A model generated the notes under the pieces. It saw only the letters and a program-made list of their open reading frames with translations. It did not search any database and was not told where the DNA came from. From positions 62,001 to 126,000 of the forward strand of contig QLIY01000183.1 of the NCBI GenBank assembly GCA_003260075.1: a DNA stretch of 64,000 nt, given 5' to 3'. A program made the translations under genes and the position numbers. Positions 37,101 to 50,147 of the stretch are shown here, piece by piece. This DNA comes from Phallusia mammillata (taxonomy: Eukaryota; Chordata; Ascidiacea; Phlebobranchia; Ascidiidae). Each line of letters begins with the position of its first letter. Positions within the stretch are counted from its first letter, which is position 1.

Positions 37101-37455
37101 TTAAAAACGACCTCTTCAATTGTGCTTTTTCAACATAAAATATTTCGGTCAGGATTTGCTTGTCAACTTAGATTGAACTGTACACCAAGTGACACTAATG
37201 AGTCACTTTTATATCAACCTAGTCTGTGCCAAACACAAACGTCCCTTATTTGTATCTGCTAGCTATTAGGAGGTGTCTTCTGAAATTTCTTGCATGCACT
37301 TATCCACAGGCTTGCTATCATTCTTACTTTGAAAAGGTTTTTCCAACACAATAAACTCTTGCTGTCAAAAACATCTTATAATGCCGAAACTTGTTAATGA
37401 CCTTGTCAAACCTTGGTGCTTTGTCCGTTAACGGTATTGAGTGTCAATGCCAGTG
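34200..37455. other. Gene-free region upstream of G8
   Basis: AT-rich, with no supported exon, RNA gene or repeat. Two perfect TGACGTCA palindromes (34678-34685 and 34926-34933) lie 480-730 bp upstream of the G8 start and may belong to its promoter. Confidence 0.45.
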
Positions 37456-37584
37456 TTTATTGATTTTTGCATGCACAAACAAAATAAGCACGATATAAAT
37501 CAAACCACAACTTTACAATGATAACATTAAGTTGGCGTTACTCGCAGTAACTATGTCAACAAAATAACCCGAAGTATTTACACT

Positions 37585-38984
37585 TTAGAAAAAACCAAGG
37601 GAACTGAGTCTGAGCATTTGGTTGGACTTTTGAAGGTCGTCCATCTTTTCTAGCTCATTTTCGAAATCTTCCGCTTGGTGGAACGCTGATATCGCGTCTT
37701 TTAATGCCGCTGTCGCCTCATCTGTGCGTGACAAATGTAGATAGGCAGACCCTAGGTTGTGCAAAGTTGCCCCGTACATCTTTTGCTTTTTGGCCTCGTT
37801 CTCCCCAAACTTCGTGCCCATAAATTGAATCGCAGCTCTATTTGTTTCCACCGCCCCCTCATAATCATGCGCGAGTAGTTGTGTCGTTTGCATTGCGTGG
37901 TAGGCAGCTATTTTCAGTTCGGGCTTTTTTTCTGTTTCGACGGTTGGTGGTGCATTAATTATTCGGTCTCCTATCGCCAGCATGGAAGCGATCGCATAAC
38001 TTTTTGTAAATGGGATCATTTTTTCGTTTTCTTTATTTGCCCCCTGTACGCATTCCCTTAACAATGCCATTAACTGAAGGTGGTGTACGGATTGAAAGGG
38101 TGTAAATGACGCCCTACTCGCCAGGTTTTCGGCCACTAGAATTAGTACAATGCCATCTACATATTTTTCATCATCTTTTAACTTTTCTGCCAAGGCCAAA
38201 ACCTCTTCAGAAGTGCTCCCCACTTCGTCCCTTACGATGTCAACAAACTTATTGTATACGGGTCTGACGAGGTCGTCGCGCCCTGTTACCATTAAACTGA
38301 CGCAATACCGAAAGAGGAAGTTGGCGTCACGCACAGTAGTCGAGTAGCGGTTCATGCCATCCAGCACTCCGAACGCAAGGTCAAAATCACCCGAAGCAAT
38401 AAGCTGCGTTGAAATATCTGTTGACACAAATTTATTTGTTAGTTTGTTGACTTCCGGCGATCTTAAAAGTACGCATGGATTACCTTGGAAAACAATTATT
38501 TGTTCAAGTAGGGTTTTCCAGGAAAATTTAAGTCCTTCTTTAAGACTTTCTGCAGACACAAACGCGAAAGTTAATTACTATAATCATCAAAATACTTTTT
38601 GGAGAAATTAGTTCCTCCATTACAAAAAAAAAACGAATAACAGATTGATCTTAATTAGTTTCATTTTTTACCTGTTGGCGCGTTGATTGGATGCTGGAAC
38701 TGAACGGATAGGTTTTCTGCAAGGTTTAATGTAGCGAAGTTAGAATCAGTTTCCTTTGTACGTTAACATGTTGTACCTTGACCCTTTGGTCCGGGAGGAC
38801 GTTGATTTGTTTGGTTTCGTCGGTCCCTGGGTTCTGGGTCGGGTGATTGGTCAGTTCGGCTCCTACGTCGGTTGTTCGCTCGGTTTCTCGTGGAACTGTT
38901 TTCTTGATTGTTGGGTGGTGTATCGTGTTCTCTGCGAAAGTGATCTGGCCATACTTGCCGTGGAGGTGGCGCTGGATCAGACAT
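37585..38984 (-). CDS. TPR-like protein A, minus strand
   Basis: Three exons read on the minus strand: 38984-38777, 38716-38672 and 38549-37585. Their lengths (208, 45 and 965 bp) and GT-AG junctions keep one frame and give 405 aa. Exon 1 begins at ATG 38984 and encodes a Pro/Arg/Asn-rich, probably disordered head (M-S-D-P-A-P-P-P-R). Exon 3 encodes helical repeats: a D-L-A-F-G-V-L-D-G-M unit near its start, and near the end a TPR-like pair (L-H-N-L-G-S-A-Y-L-H-L, then D-E-A-T-A-A-L). It is paralogous to the gene transcribed away from it at 39.4-41.0 kb. Specific function not recognised. A TTTATT at 37456-37461 (AATAAA on this strand) is a likely polyadenylation signal. Confidence 0.78.
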
Positions 38985-39389
38985 GGACGTATGCGCTGAA
39001 ATTCAAGCCGACTTTTCACTTTGAAATGCGTTGTTGTGATCTACGTTTATAAGGCTACTTACAAAATTTATTATCGTCTCCGATTCCAAAACTCTTTCTA
39101 AAACAAGAAACATACCAATAATGATTGTGCAGCCACAGTGATTTCAAAGCTTAGCCTAAGCACACAACAAGATTTGCCAATGACGTAAAAGACACGTTTA
39201 GAACTTTGGAAAAGATGCTTGCAAATCTAAAAGTTAAAAGGTGAAACGGTCCACAACGAAAAACACAAAACAACTCACATTTCGTTGTTCTGTATATAGT
39301 AGTAGTTATAAATCCTTTGACCCGCTTCGTTTGCGTCGCTTTCCATCTGACCAGCTTACATCAACATAATAATGAAATCGTAGCTGTAA
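38985..39389. promoter_or_regulatory. Bidirectional promoter interval of the two TPR genes
   Basis: About 405 bp between the start codons of two head-to-head paralogs. No other gene fits here, so the initiation signals for both must lie within it or in 5' exons. No clear TATA box. Confidence 0.4.
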
Positions 39390-41045
39390 ATGAAAACCTT
39401 AGTTTTAAGTCATAAACTTCTGACGTATGTTAAAGTGCAAAACGCGGCTGCTTCCGCACACCATTCGAGAGAGTGGAAAGTTTTACCCCCGTTTTTCATG
39501 GTTAGCTTGCCCGACCTTTTTTCTTTGCCCGCCGCAATTTTACAGCGCGGACCTTTGTCTGTGCTGGCTTGTTGCAAAAGGTTACTGCTCCGTTCAAAGT
39601 TTGGGCTGCTAGGTGTGTTGCGAGGAACACCGAGACATTTTGCACCGTATACTGAAACAAGAATATGGAAGCATGTGAGTACTTTTTAAAGTCACGTTGC
39701 GTGATAATTGTTTCTACTTTATGTTTGAAAGAATTCAAAAGTGTATTTCACAGTCTGTCGTTTTGCATTAATTAAACGTTTACCTGATTGTATTTTAAAA
39801 CTGCTAATTTTAAACGATATGTTAAGGTTCATCCACTTCCACCCAGGCCAAGGAAGTTTATGAAGCAGAAAATAGCGAAAGTAGCCGAAGCGATACAGGT
39901 GCGTTTATTTGCACATTTTTGAGATGTTTTATTGACAAAATTCATGTTTAATCAGAAGCATCAGATGAACCGGTCACGGAAAATGTTCTTCAAAATGCCA
40001 TAAATCTCGAATTTGCCTTACAGTGGAGAGGTAAGTAAACAAACAATCCGTTGTTACCACATCTACAGTGTTGTCGTAAATGTAAAATTAAATTCAACCT
40101 TTGTACTGACAATAATATTTGTCCTATTAAACATTCCGTACCGCAGATCGTTGCGACGAATACATGAAGAACGGGCAACTCGACGAAGCTTTTGGTGTTT
40201 TGGATCAAATGCACCGACTCGGTGAGGAGGTCCGTAACGGGGTGTTCCTCTTTAAGCATTGCGTCACTCTGCTTGCAACCAACAGGGAAACCGAATATGA
40301 TGTTGCCAAGCAACGGCTTCATCAATTATTGCACGACCACATAAAACCGAAATGTTATGAGATGATGTCATTTGCCGTCGATCTCATGGATATCAATAAA
40401 AATTATTTTGGCTCTCTCGTAATTTGTGAGATTGCATTTGACATGTTTTTTGCTGAAACCAAACCCTATTTTTCACTTGCCTATGCAGAATCGATTTTGC
40501 AACGGATGAAAAACTGCATTAGCAAGTTGGTTAAGAAACACGACGTGACGCAATACTTTTTCACCCGTGTTTTGCTGCCAAAAATGAAAAGCATTAAAAA
40601 TAGGGCGCTTAGTTTGGAAGGCATTGATTTAACTTACCTGTGTGTGAAACGTGGCTGGCTGACCCATTGTATTGAAGTTTGCGACTCGAATGACGAAACT
40701 CGAATTGAAACTTTGCGGGAATGTTTGGATTATATGCGCAGCACCTTAAATGCAGATGTAAACAACTATCAAATATTTGGCACACTGGCAAACAACTTAG
40801 GCACTATTTATGTGAAAGTTGGTCTTAACGATGACGCAATTCGTTGCTATGGGGATGCCTTGACGTGTTTCGAAAAGGCCAAAGATTTTGAAGATGAGGG
40901 AAAACGGGCAAAATATATCAGAGATACAACCCGAGCTAGAAATGCTGCCCGTGGAGTTTTCCCTGAAAACGATGATGCATTGTTGCGAATCAAAAGGGAC
41001 TTAGAAAACCTAATGGGTTCCTCCCGACCTTGTATAACCTCTTAA
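39390..41045 (+). CDS. TPR-like protein B, possible mitochondrial presequence
   Basis: Four exons, 39390-39674, 39847-39898, 39956-40030 and 40147-41045; all junctions are GT-AG and in frame, 436 aa from the first ATG. A second in-frame ATG (codon 37) opens a stretch rich in Arg, Lys and Leu with no acidic residue until E-T-R, which would suit a mitochondrial targeting presequence. Which Met is used is open. The body holds a D-E-A-F-G-V-L-D-Q-M repeat matching the minus-strand paralog, and C-terminal TPR-like helices (N-N-L-G-T-I-Y-V-K-V-G, D-A-I-R-C-Y). Specific function not recognised. An AATAAA at 41210-41215 is a likely polyadenylation signal. Confidence 0.78.
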
Positions 41046-41215
41046 ACAAGCGTTGATAAGTCAATTGTAATGGCAAATGTACATGTCTATCTCGTGCATT
41101 CCAATCTACACAATCTTGGACTTTCTTAAGAATGTTTATTGTTTTTGATGTGGAATCTTGTTTTTTGTATATTCTTTTTCTTTTGTGTCACATAAAGTTT
41201 TCACAAGATAATAAA

Positions 41216-43838
41216 CCTGTATATTAATTCATACAGACTTTCAGACACAGATAGTCAGTGCGCAAGATGGCGACAATAACAAACTTTACTCCGTGAAAGT
41301 GCAGGAAGCTATGTGTAAACCCTGTAATTTAATACCAGTTCCTCTCAGAGTTTCGGGTGTTGCAACAGTCCAGCGCTACCGCTGTTTGCTTGCTTAACAA
41401 GCTTACCGAAAAACATTTCCTGGAAAGGGAGGCTCGTTCGGTAAAGATTTCGGTTCCTTCTATCACAAAACGATATTACGTCACATCGTTTCTATTCCTT
41501 CTGCCTAACGTTTTCCAACTTGGTTTGGACAGTTTTGCTGCAATGGCTTGAAAATCCCGCGTCTCCCCCTATGAGGAGAACTCGCTGTTTAATGTGTGGA
41601 TCGACGATGCTGCGTGTTATTATGTGCGAAAATGGTTTTCTTCTTAGTTTAATCAGACACAAAATAAACCTACAGATGCAATATGATAATCCTCTCTTAT
41701 TTAAGAATCATTTTCTGTTTCTGTACCAAAGTAATCATATGTCCCAATTCTCAGCCCAACAGTGTTTGGCGATCATAAATGTTAACGACGTAATTATATT
41801 TCCAAGAAAACTACAAAAGCTGCGTAAAATGTAATGTTTAAGCATCGCCTTTTGTCTGTTTCTGTATAGCTTTGGTAATGTTTGTTCGAATCCACATGAC
41901 TTAGTTTGCTTGCCACTGTGGGTTTGACCAAACAATGTTCATCGATACGGTTTTGGTTCCCTCTACGGCCGGAAAGGTAAAATAAAGCCGTTTCTCTTAA
42001 CACTGGAGGAGGTTCGCGCCTACTTGCGTAACGACTGTGGTATGCTACTGTCATTTCAAAGGTGGCTGGTTATCATGAGACGCAAACAAACAACGCACCC
42101 TGTGTTAGCTGCTGGTCAACTCGTTTTACCTCGTATTTAAACGACAAACGGTGCAAACGCGCAGGGCATTTCTGAAGTAAATGTAACATGTTGATTCGTG
42201 TTTGTTTTGAAAAGATAATCGGCTATTAGACTTATCAATTTGTGTTACTGTGAAAGGGAACAAGAAAAGTACCGCACTGAAATGAGTCAACAGGTAGTTG
42301 TTTTTCATCCAGCGTTGCAAAATCTCTGCTAACTGTTTCGGTTCTCTATTTGGTCGCTTCCTTTTGCAAGGACTGTTTAATGGGAGCCGTGAAAGTCGAG
42401 TGGGCTTCACCATCCATCGTGTCTATATTACTTCCGCATAAAATCTAAGCTCTTTCTTTGTCACAAATGACTCTTTGCCCGACGACTTTCCGGTGACTGT
42501 AAAACCTTGCTAAGATTTGTCCTTATTTTGATGGGCAATGTCTCAGAAAATATAATTAACTAAAAGAAATAAAAATTAAGAAATATCCTTGTTTTTGACT
42601 TAGTCCTTATTTTAAACAATTACAAGTCAAATTCCTGCTACAAGTGAAAGTAAACCTAGACCTGAGCTGTTGGGAGATGCACGAAGTATTTTCTATAAAC
42701 AAGGAGTTGCTGGAACGGATTGTTTCTGGCAAAAAATGAGACTGGGGATACGTCATGGCTCGTATAAATGCAAAGATTTGTTCGAAAAAGTTTGTTTCGT
42801 TTCGTGTGAAACTTTGATTTTTCGGTTGTCCTTATATTTGGTTCCATATCGATGGCAACCCTGTTTATTGCGCATGTGTCGAGTTTTTCTCAATGCTCCG
42901 GCCATAGAGTGTAAACATCGTGCTTTAATTTAAGAGACTTATATTCATACGGGACTTGTTTCTCACCGCAAACTTCGCGTAATTTTGTTGTATAGTCTCC
43001 AGCTGGAGAGCGTTAAGTGCCACTTGCTAGCTTTGTGGTTTCTTATAAGCTTTGCTAATGTGGTGTTGGTTATTTAGTGTTTGTGAAACGTGTTTAAAAT
43101 ACTTGATTCTAGCGACGATTAGTTTGTATTTCATAATGAATAAAATTGTATTGTAAACGTATGTAGCGTCATTTTCCTTCTTCAAACACATCAGTCATCC
43201 GACCATTCGTGCTCTCATCCGATTCTTCGTCCGTCCGAGCAGGCGGCGTGGCGTTGTAAAGTAGAGACTGCAAGATAAGAAACGTAACAATGTACAAACA
43301 GAAACTGGAGATTAGACATTAAAATAAAATGTATGATCTCCCAAATACCCCTCACTTAGCGGCTAATGTGTTGTCGACAGTGCTGTGCCTGATATGCGGG
43401 TATCAAACCCAGGTTCTCAGCCGATAAGTCCCTCATTAAGTTTATCTGGATCACCATCACAAATTTAGTTTATAAATAGTAAGTTTATCAGTATTAAGTA
43501 ATAAAGTGGCTATTTGATGAAGTGGAACTGAGCGGGGGGGGGGGTAAATAGTATCAGTATTAAGTAATAAAGTGGCTATTTGATGAAGTGGAACTGAGCT
43601 CTAAAAATTTACAACCATGTTGGACTAAATTAGCATTTCAACTTAATCGGCAGCGCCCACTTATGGACGTTTTGACAATTTAGGTGGTCGGTACGAACTT
43701 GAGTCTTGAAACACATTAAATTGCATTTGTGTGTGAAAATAAATTATGGATAATCGCACGAGTGAGCTGGAGTAAAAAGTATGAGAAACACTGCGTTGGA
43801 CTCTAAAATTTAAACTACTTTCATAGCATTTAGGCTCA
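41216..43838. other. Intergenic DNA between the TPR pair and the transporter
   Basis: No coding exon supported. It holds a duplication around a G run at 43534-43544 (43473-43533 against 43545-43600) and, near 43390-43440 on the minus strand, a tRNA B-box-like sequence (GGGTTTGATACCC) that may be a worn SINE. Confidence 0.4.
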
Positions 43839-46800
43839 TTAAATTACCAAAGTTTCTTCTTTTTTCGGTGGATTTCGTAGAAATAAAACGAGCGGCGCGA
43901 ACAGAAAAGTTATGATTGAAACAATCCTCATTAACCAAGTGAAACCGATGACACTGATAACTGCTCCCGCCACTAGGGGTCCTAAACATACGAAGTTTGT
44001 AACATAACTGGCAAATAACTGAAAAATTAAATTACAAAACAACATTCTCACCTATTATAAATGCGATACAGAACGCCACGTCAGCTATGGCGTACACACT
44101 CCCATAAACCGGTTTGTGTCTCGTATCAACCAGTGTTGCCATGACAGGGAACATGCTTGTGTCTACCATGGCAACCGCTGAGCCAATCAGCAAGCCCGGA
44201 CCTATCACCTCCGGTAAACTAATGAAATATGAAAGTTACGATTTAAATTAACTTGTAAGGATTGTTAGATTTTATTTTGGAATTTTTGTCAACAACACAC
44301 GTATTTGCACGTTAAAAAAAGAAATTAAAACCGAACCCCAGTTGGTAATACTTGTTAAGGCTTTTCAAAAAATCACAAATAAATACAAAAAACAAAGTAT
44401 GAGAGTAGCAAATTAGAATCTCTTAATCTTTCTAAGTTTTGTGACCAACGAAGGTTACTTTAATTAAAGTTTGCTTTAGGTTTGGGGTATATAACTCGGG
44501 CAAAAACCCTTCCAACAAAATAAATCGTTGAATATTTAATCAACTTTTCTATTTACTTAATTAATGCACTTTTTGGGTTTTCGGATCCACGTTTTCTCAC
44601 CTTGTAGCAAGCGGTAGGGTGACACTTCCCACACTCGACATGTAAATTCCGATCATGCAGATCGACCACAACGGCGCACGTTGGCAGCAGAGAGCAATTA
44701 AGTTAGTCACGATGAGATAAGAGATGCTTTCCGGCAGAAACGCGATTCCTGAAGTTGAAAAACAAGGTATATAAGAACCCTTGAATTCTGGAAGTTAAAT
44801 AAAAACTTTTCTGTGGTTCTTCCCGCTTTACACTGCGAAAAATACGATATTACTTAAGATAGAGACGTTGCGTTTACGAAATATTCTTAAACACCCCTGC
44901 CTGAAATAACTTTGTCCAAACCGAATGTAAATAGAACACTTTTACATAAATGTCTATTGTAACACGTCGTTCCCGCATGGCTTTTGTTTTTGTGTAATCA
45001 ATTTCGTATCCCGCTGTTTTTTGCCACATCGTTTTTGCGCTGGCAAGTTGGCTTATAATGCTATGTGGAAGCACTATCGTTGTGGTGGGCGAAACGTCAA
45101 ATAAATTCTTTGAACAACGAGTATTTTGTCTATAACACCGGTTATACGTTAACTTTGTTAAATATGCAACCTGGTGGACGAAACTGGTTTTCAGTCAAGT
45201 ATTTACTCGTTTATAAGCCGCATGTTGAGGAGTTAAAAAATAATGTAAGTCGCACGCTGGAATTTTAGGTACTATTGTTTTGTTATGCATATTTCTGTTG
45301 TTGCATAGTATAACTATATTTGCCCATATCTGTTAGCTACGCAGAACGTATATCGACGTATAATCTGTACATGCATACAAGTTTTGGGGGGGGGGGGGAA
45401 ATACGGTAGTAGAACGGGTGTTGTGTCCCAAAATCGAAAGATGCTGAATTAAGCTGTTAAAGTTCAGGGTACCAGGAAGCCAATAAAATTCACCCAACAC
45501 TTTCGGCGCGTGTTTGAAATCAATATCTGGTGGCAGGGGGGGGGGGGAATACGGTAGTAGAACGGGTGTTGTGTCCCAAAACCGAAATATGCTGAATTAA
45601 GCTGTTAAAGTTAAAGTTTCACCCAACACTTTCGGCGCGTGTTTGAAATCAATATCTGGTGGCAGCGGCAGAAACATTTAAACAAATCATCGCTTTTCAA
45701 ATGTGATTACTATCGATTTTATTCATTCGCCACCGGCCTTGTGTTGACATAAAACATCGATCGAAGATAATACCGGGTTTCGTGGCTCCGTCTCAACGAG
45801 TTTTGAAATAACCACGCAACAGCAAAAACTGCTTTTAAACAAGAACCAGAAAGTGTACAATCAATCAGAGAGTAGTAAAATTTTCGGTTGGTTCTGCTAA
45901 CTTAACCTGCTTTATAACTGGTGGTCAATTTAAGATAGGTCAAAAGTGCGTGTGTTTCTTTTCTCATATCGGTTAATATGTTGTGTCTGACATGTTGGTA
46001 TCATGTAAGGAGGTTCTTAACCTGTTTTTTTTAGTTTACGTCCTGAAACTTGTTTCCTATTTACTCGCATTGTTTACGTTTAATCATTATTCATTATTGC
46101 ATATATATCGCGAAAAAACTTTTATAGTGCTATGGTTGTATCTACTTGAAAGGATTAGATGTGAAGGAGTTGATATAGCTACGGACAGCTAGCTAAACCC
46201 TAACACTCGTTGATTTTTTCCACTTTATGTTGAACAGCTTTAAACCTCACCTAGCTCCCACTTCTTTGCACACATCGTGGGGGGGGGGGTCGGTTGGTTC
46301 TGCTAACTTAACCTGCTTTATAATTGGTGGTCAATTTAAGATGTCACATTGACAGTAGGCCAAAAGTGCGTGTGTCTCTTTTCTTATATCGGTTAATATG
46401 TTGTGTCTGACATGTTGGTATCATGTAAGGAGGTTCTTAACCTGTTTTTTTTAGTTTACGTCCTGAAACTTGTTTCCTATTTACTCGCATTGTTTACGTT
46501 TAATCATTATTCATTATTGCATATATATCGCGAAAAAACTTTTATAGTGCTATGGTTGTATCTACTTGAAAGGATTAGATGTGAAGGAGGGAGCTGATAT
46601 AGCTACGGACAGCTAGCTAAACCCTAACATTCGTTGATTTTTTCCACTTTACGATGAACAGCTTTAAACCTCACCTAGCTCCCACTTCTTTGCACACATC
46701 GTCTGAATCATCCAGATTGGTTGTCCAGATTCCAACATCCCGATCGTCGTGTTGCCCAACATTATAGTTGCAGCCACAATCGCAATGTAAGGGTCGCATA

Positions 46801-48576
46801 ATAATGTTGCAAGTGGTGTCCCTTCCTCGCCCTGTGATATGTTTTAATGTTCCAATAGGTATAGTTTGACTACTAGAACCTCTCTCTGTACATTAGTTAG
46901 TTTGTGAAACGTAAAACCCCAGTTTGCGTTATTTATAAAAACTCACATGGCAAGCTTGAATACACGGACTTAAATTAAAGTAAAATCAGTCGGTAATGTT
47001 TTTAAACGAATATACTTTTATTCGTTTTGGTTTTAATATACTTACAAGGACCTGTACGGAGCACTCGACTTTTTATGCAAGTTATTATGTGCCACGCTGG
47101 TAAATACCAAAAATCTATTGAAATAATGCAACGTCAAGATTTAAATACTTTTTGCTTACCGGAGGGCGCCGTTCAACTTTTAAACTTCTTAGACAGACTT
47201 GAATCACGGCGAGCATCACAGCGAAGACAGCGAGTACCAAGAAAACTGCTTCTTTTCCTGCGAGTTGATACACGACGCTGGCGAACACAGGTCCAACTGC
47301 AATGCATGGAAAGTTTGTTTCGAGTTGTTGTGTTACGATGGTTTCGGTTAGGTGAACCAGTGGTCGGCAACCGCCGGTCTGCGAGCAGTTCGTTACCGTG
47401 CCGTACAATTTTTCAGGTTAAATGCTTTAAAACATGTTGCCCATCTATCCCGAGGATGATAAACTAATTTGGCGTTTTTATTGCAAAAAAATTGTTGTTT
47501 TTTGAAGACCGGTCCGACATATAATTTTAGTTTCAAAAACGGTCCGCAGCGCCCAAAAGGTTGCCGACCCCTGAGGTAAAGAACTTAGCGCCATAATTCC
47601 ATTACAACAATCGCCAAGCCGGAAATAGCTGGGCAATATTAGAACGTTATTAATTCAATAAAGGAAACAATTAGATGAAAATGTGTAACGCGCAGCAGCA
47701 GCAAAGCAACTACTATGTATTGTTTGAACGATATGTTAAAAATAGTCTTGCTATACATAAAATCAACTAAGTAAATATAGTTTACCACGTGATTAAGCAA
47801 TGTAACACACGTGACCAGTCACGCTTCACTTACTGAGCACTCCCATAGCGAGTCCTCCCAGCGCAAGTCCGATCGCTCTCACTCTCTCCTCGTCATCTTT
47901 GAAACTATCCGCCACCATCCCCATCCCGGCGGTTGAGGAGCAGGCTGATCCGATCCCCTGAAGTGCGCGAGCCACCAGTAGGATTGGATAACTCGTACCG
48001 AATGCGAAAACTGAGAAGCAAACGTTTAACACTGTATGTGTTGTGTTCCTTGTTTTTGCAACAGTGAGATTAGGACGACCAACTTCTCATCTCAACATAG
48101 AGTTTTTTCCTACGTATTATTTTAGATTGGACAAACAAATTCAATATTTAACAAATTGGCGAGTAGCCTAAATTAAAAAAAAAGAAAACATAGCACTGTG
48201 AGCATTTAGGTAAGTTTAGTTGTTGATTTGTCTTCGCTCAGTTACATTGTGCTTTACGTCAAATCGTTTTTGCATTAGGAAGAAACCCCATGTATTACGG
48301 CTTCAGTGGAATCACCTAATCTTTGCCACTCAGGACTTTCATGCAAACTCACACTCACTCACTGGTTGCTGACGTAAAGATGATGACGTAACCAACAAAC
48401 ATCGGCACGTTAAATCCGATGATGTCTGTGATCGGTCCAACCGCGATGTTTGTGAGAATTTGAACAAGCGGTTTCGACGCGAACAGGATTCCGATGTAGA
48501 GGTTTTCGCGTGACAAGTAACTTGTTGCGCTGCTCGGAGTACAACCACCGCTAGGGAGAGCTGTTGAGGCGTTTGT

Positions 48577-48673
<97 letters not shown>

Positions 48674-49523
48674 CCAGCAGCTCGATGTGTTGCTTGAAAA
48701 AGTATTCAGGCAAGACCGGAACTGGAAACAAATACAAGCGCCGCTTAAAATACCGATAAAAAACAAAAAAAGAAAGTTTTCTAACTGGGATTAGGCAATC
48801 AAGTACAAAAAGTGAACGTTGTAGCTCAGTGCTATTAAGCCTTTTTGTGGCTAGGCTGTTTTTAAGCATCAATAGAAAAATTGCAACGACCCTGTTTTTC
48901 AACACAATTTTGTTCAAAATCTGAAGTGTTCCAAAGCAAAAAGAAACATTCGTTAAGCGGCAACACCTTCGTACAAGATCAAACACACACCAAGACAGAA
49001 AACCTTAAATAAACATGCAATAAATTTGGTACTAAGTTGTCGAAAGTCTTTGTAAACTTACGCTGCCAGCGACCTGACCAAAATCAACTAGCAACCCACT
49101 TTTGAGGTTAAAAGCATTTTTTAGCTCGTTGGGTCATGTTACGTAAGGTATTTAAAAAACTACTGACGATAAATTGATGTTTTCAAATGAATTTGTACCG
49201 ACCTACTGCCGTAAGAAGCATGTTGTCCAACATCAGTGTAGCGTATACGATCGTAATTACCCTGGAACTAGATGAGCAACAACTTCCAAGTCTTTCACGT
49301 ACAAACTGCATTGCACTTCACAAAATACCGACTTAAAACTTTAACTTCACGCATTGGAACCTTCGCTAATAGGATTTGCAAAATTTATGACTTTTTTATA
49401 TACTGCACGTGTTTAAAAATGCGGTAGAAATTTCTATAATAGACATAATTACAATAGAGTGTGTCTGAGATGTGGTTCACGCTGTTGGAAATCTTCCTTG
49501 AAATCTTCGGCCGCTTTTTCGAG
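43839..49523 (-). CDS. VMAT: Vesicular monoamine transporter (SLC18/VMAT family)
   Basis: A proton antiporter that loads monoamines into secretory vesicles, 12 TM. Minus-strand exons found by matching: 49453 to about 49523 (N-terminus, upper edge and start Met not found), 49261-49203, 48721-48363, 48010-47834, 47296-47160, 46831-46675, 44748-44601, 44218-44052 and 43981-43839; each junction is GT-AG and phases agree. Diagnostic stretches: TM1 [10 protein letters not shown]2 F-A-S-K, TM4 [15 protein letters not shown], loop [16 protein letters not shown]10 [20 protein letters not shown], and a short R-N-P-P-K-K-E-E tail. The charged TM residues known to matter in VMATs (TM1 Asp, TM2 Lys, TM4 Arg, TM10 and TM11 Asp) are kept. 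It resembles VMAT more than VAChT. The lumenal loop in exon 48721-48363 is interrupted by 94 G. Confidence 0.88.
45386..45666. repeat. Two G linkers and a direct duplication in a VMAT intron
   Basis: G runs at 45386-45398 and 45536-45547 bracket one copy (45399-45535), and a second copy follows at 45548-45666. The copies differ by small indels and substitutions. Confidence 0.85.
45885..46702. repeat. Duplication across a G linker, with a partial exon copy
   Basis: Segment 45885-46278 recurs at 46291-46702 after a G run at 46279-46289. The left copy ends inside the 3' part of the VMAT exon whose full version is 46675-46831, so positions 46245-46278 are a spurious partial exon. Confidence 0.88.
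47358..47573. mobile_element. hAT-type MITE in a VMAT intron
   Basis: Terminal inverted repeats: CAGTGGTCGGCAACC at 47358-47372, and the complement of CAGGGGTCGGCAACC at 47559-47573. That terminus is typical of non-autonomous hAT elements. The flanking 8-mers aggtgaac and aggtaaag agree at six of eight positions, a worn target duplication. Confidence 0.75.
48578..48671. repeat. 94-base G run inside a VMAT coding exon
   Basis: A pure G tract replaces the middle of the large lumenal loop between TM1 and TM2. Sequence on both sides is coding, but the run leaves the two halves out of frame by one base. It is far longer than the usual ten-base linker. Either a sequence gap or a collapsed and extended homopolymer. 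Confidence 0.9.
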
Positions 49524-49737
49524 AACACAATACTACAATGCACTGCCACTTCCGCTGTTATACATACATCTGTTATACATACAACCTCGCGTACCAGACT
49601 CGCCAAGTACTTTTAACGGGCAACTTGTAATGTCTGCTATGCTTTTTAAGCCTAAAATACTAAAACTCCAAGATTTTGACTTTTATTCATCTGACGTTGC
49701 GGATTTGCTGCACAATCTCGGGACGAAAACAACTTTT

Positions 49738-50068
49738 ACCTTTTGATCATGACCTTTTTATTACAAGTGCGAGTGGCATCAGTAGCTGGAAAAAAAGCGC
49801 CGGTCCCAGTCAATATCTCGTGTAAATGTCGAGTTATATGGTTTGTGTATATTAGCGTCGATCAATGCGGAGCAGCTGTAGACCGAGACACAACGGTTCC
49901 GATAAATTGTCTGTGGCGGTTATAGGGTTAAAATATGAAGAAAAAAAATCAGGGGGGGGGGGGGAAACCTTTTGATCATGACCTTTTTGCTACAAGTACG
50001 AGTGGCATAGGAAAGAGAGTGCCCGCCCCAGTCAATATCTCGTGTAAATGTCGAGTTATATGGTTTGT

Positions 50069-50146
<78 letters not shown>
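49738..50146. repeat. Duplication with G linker and 78-base G run
   Basis: Segment from about 49738 recurs after a G run at 49952-49964, from about 49967, and the second copy breaks into a G tract at 50069-50146. It lies upstream of the transporter gene. No coding content. Confidence 0.85.

Positions 50147-50147
<1 letters not shown>

Noticed and set aside
46245-46278. Extra VMAT exon
   Set aside because: It is a partial copy of exon 46675-46831 cut by a G linker.
48339-48986. Open frames encoding long poly-Pro or poly-Gly proteins
   Set aside because: They exist only because a 94-base G tract has no stop codon. The real content on the minus strand is VMAT exon sequence on both sides of the tract.
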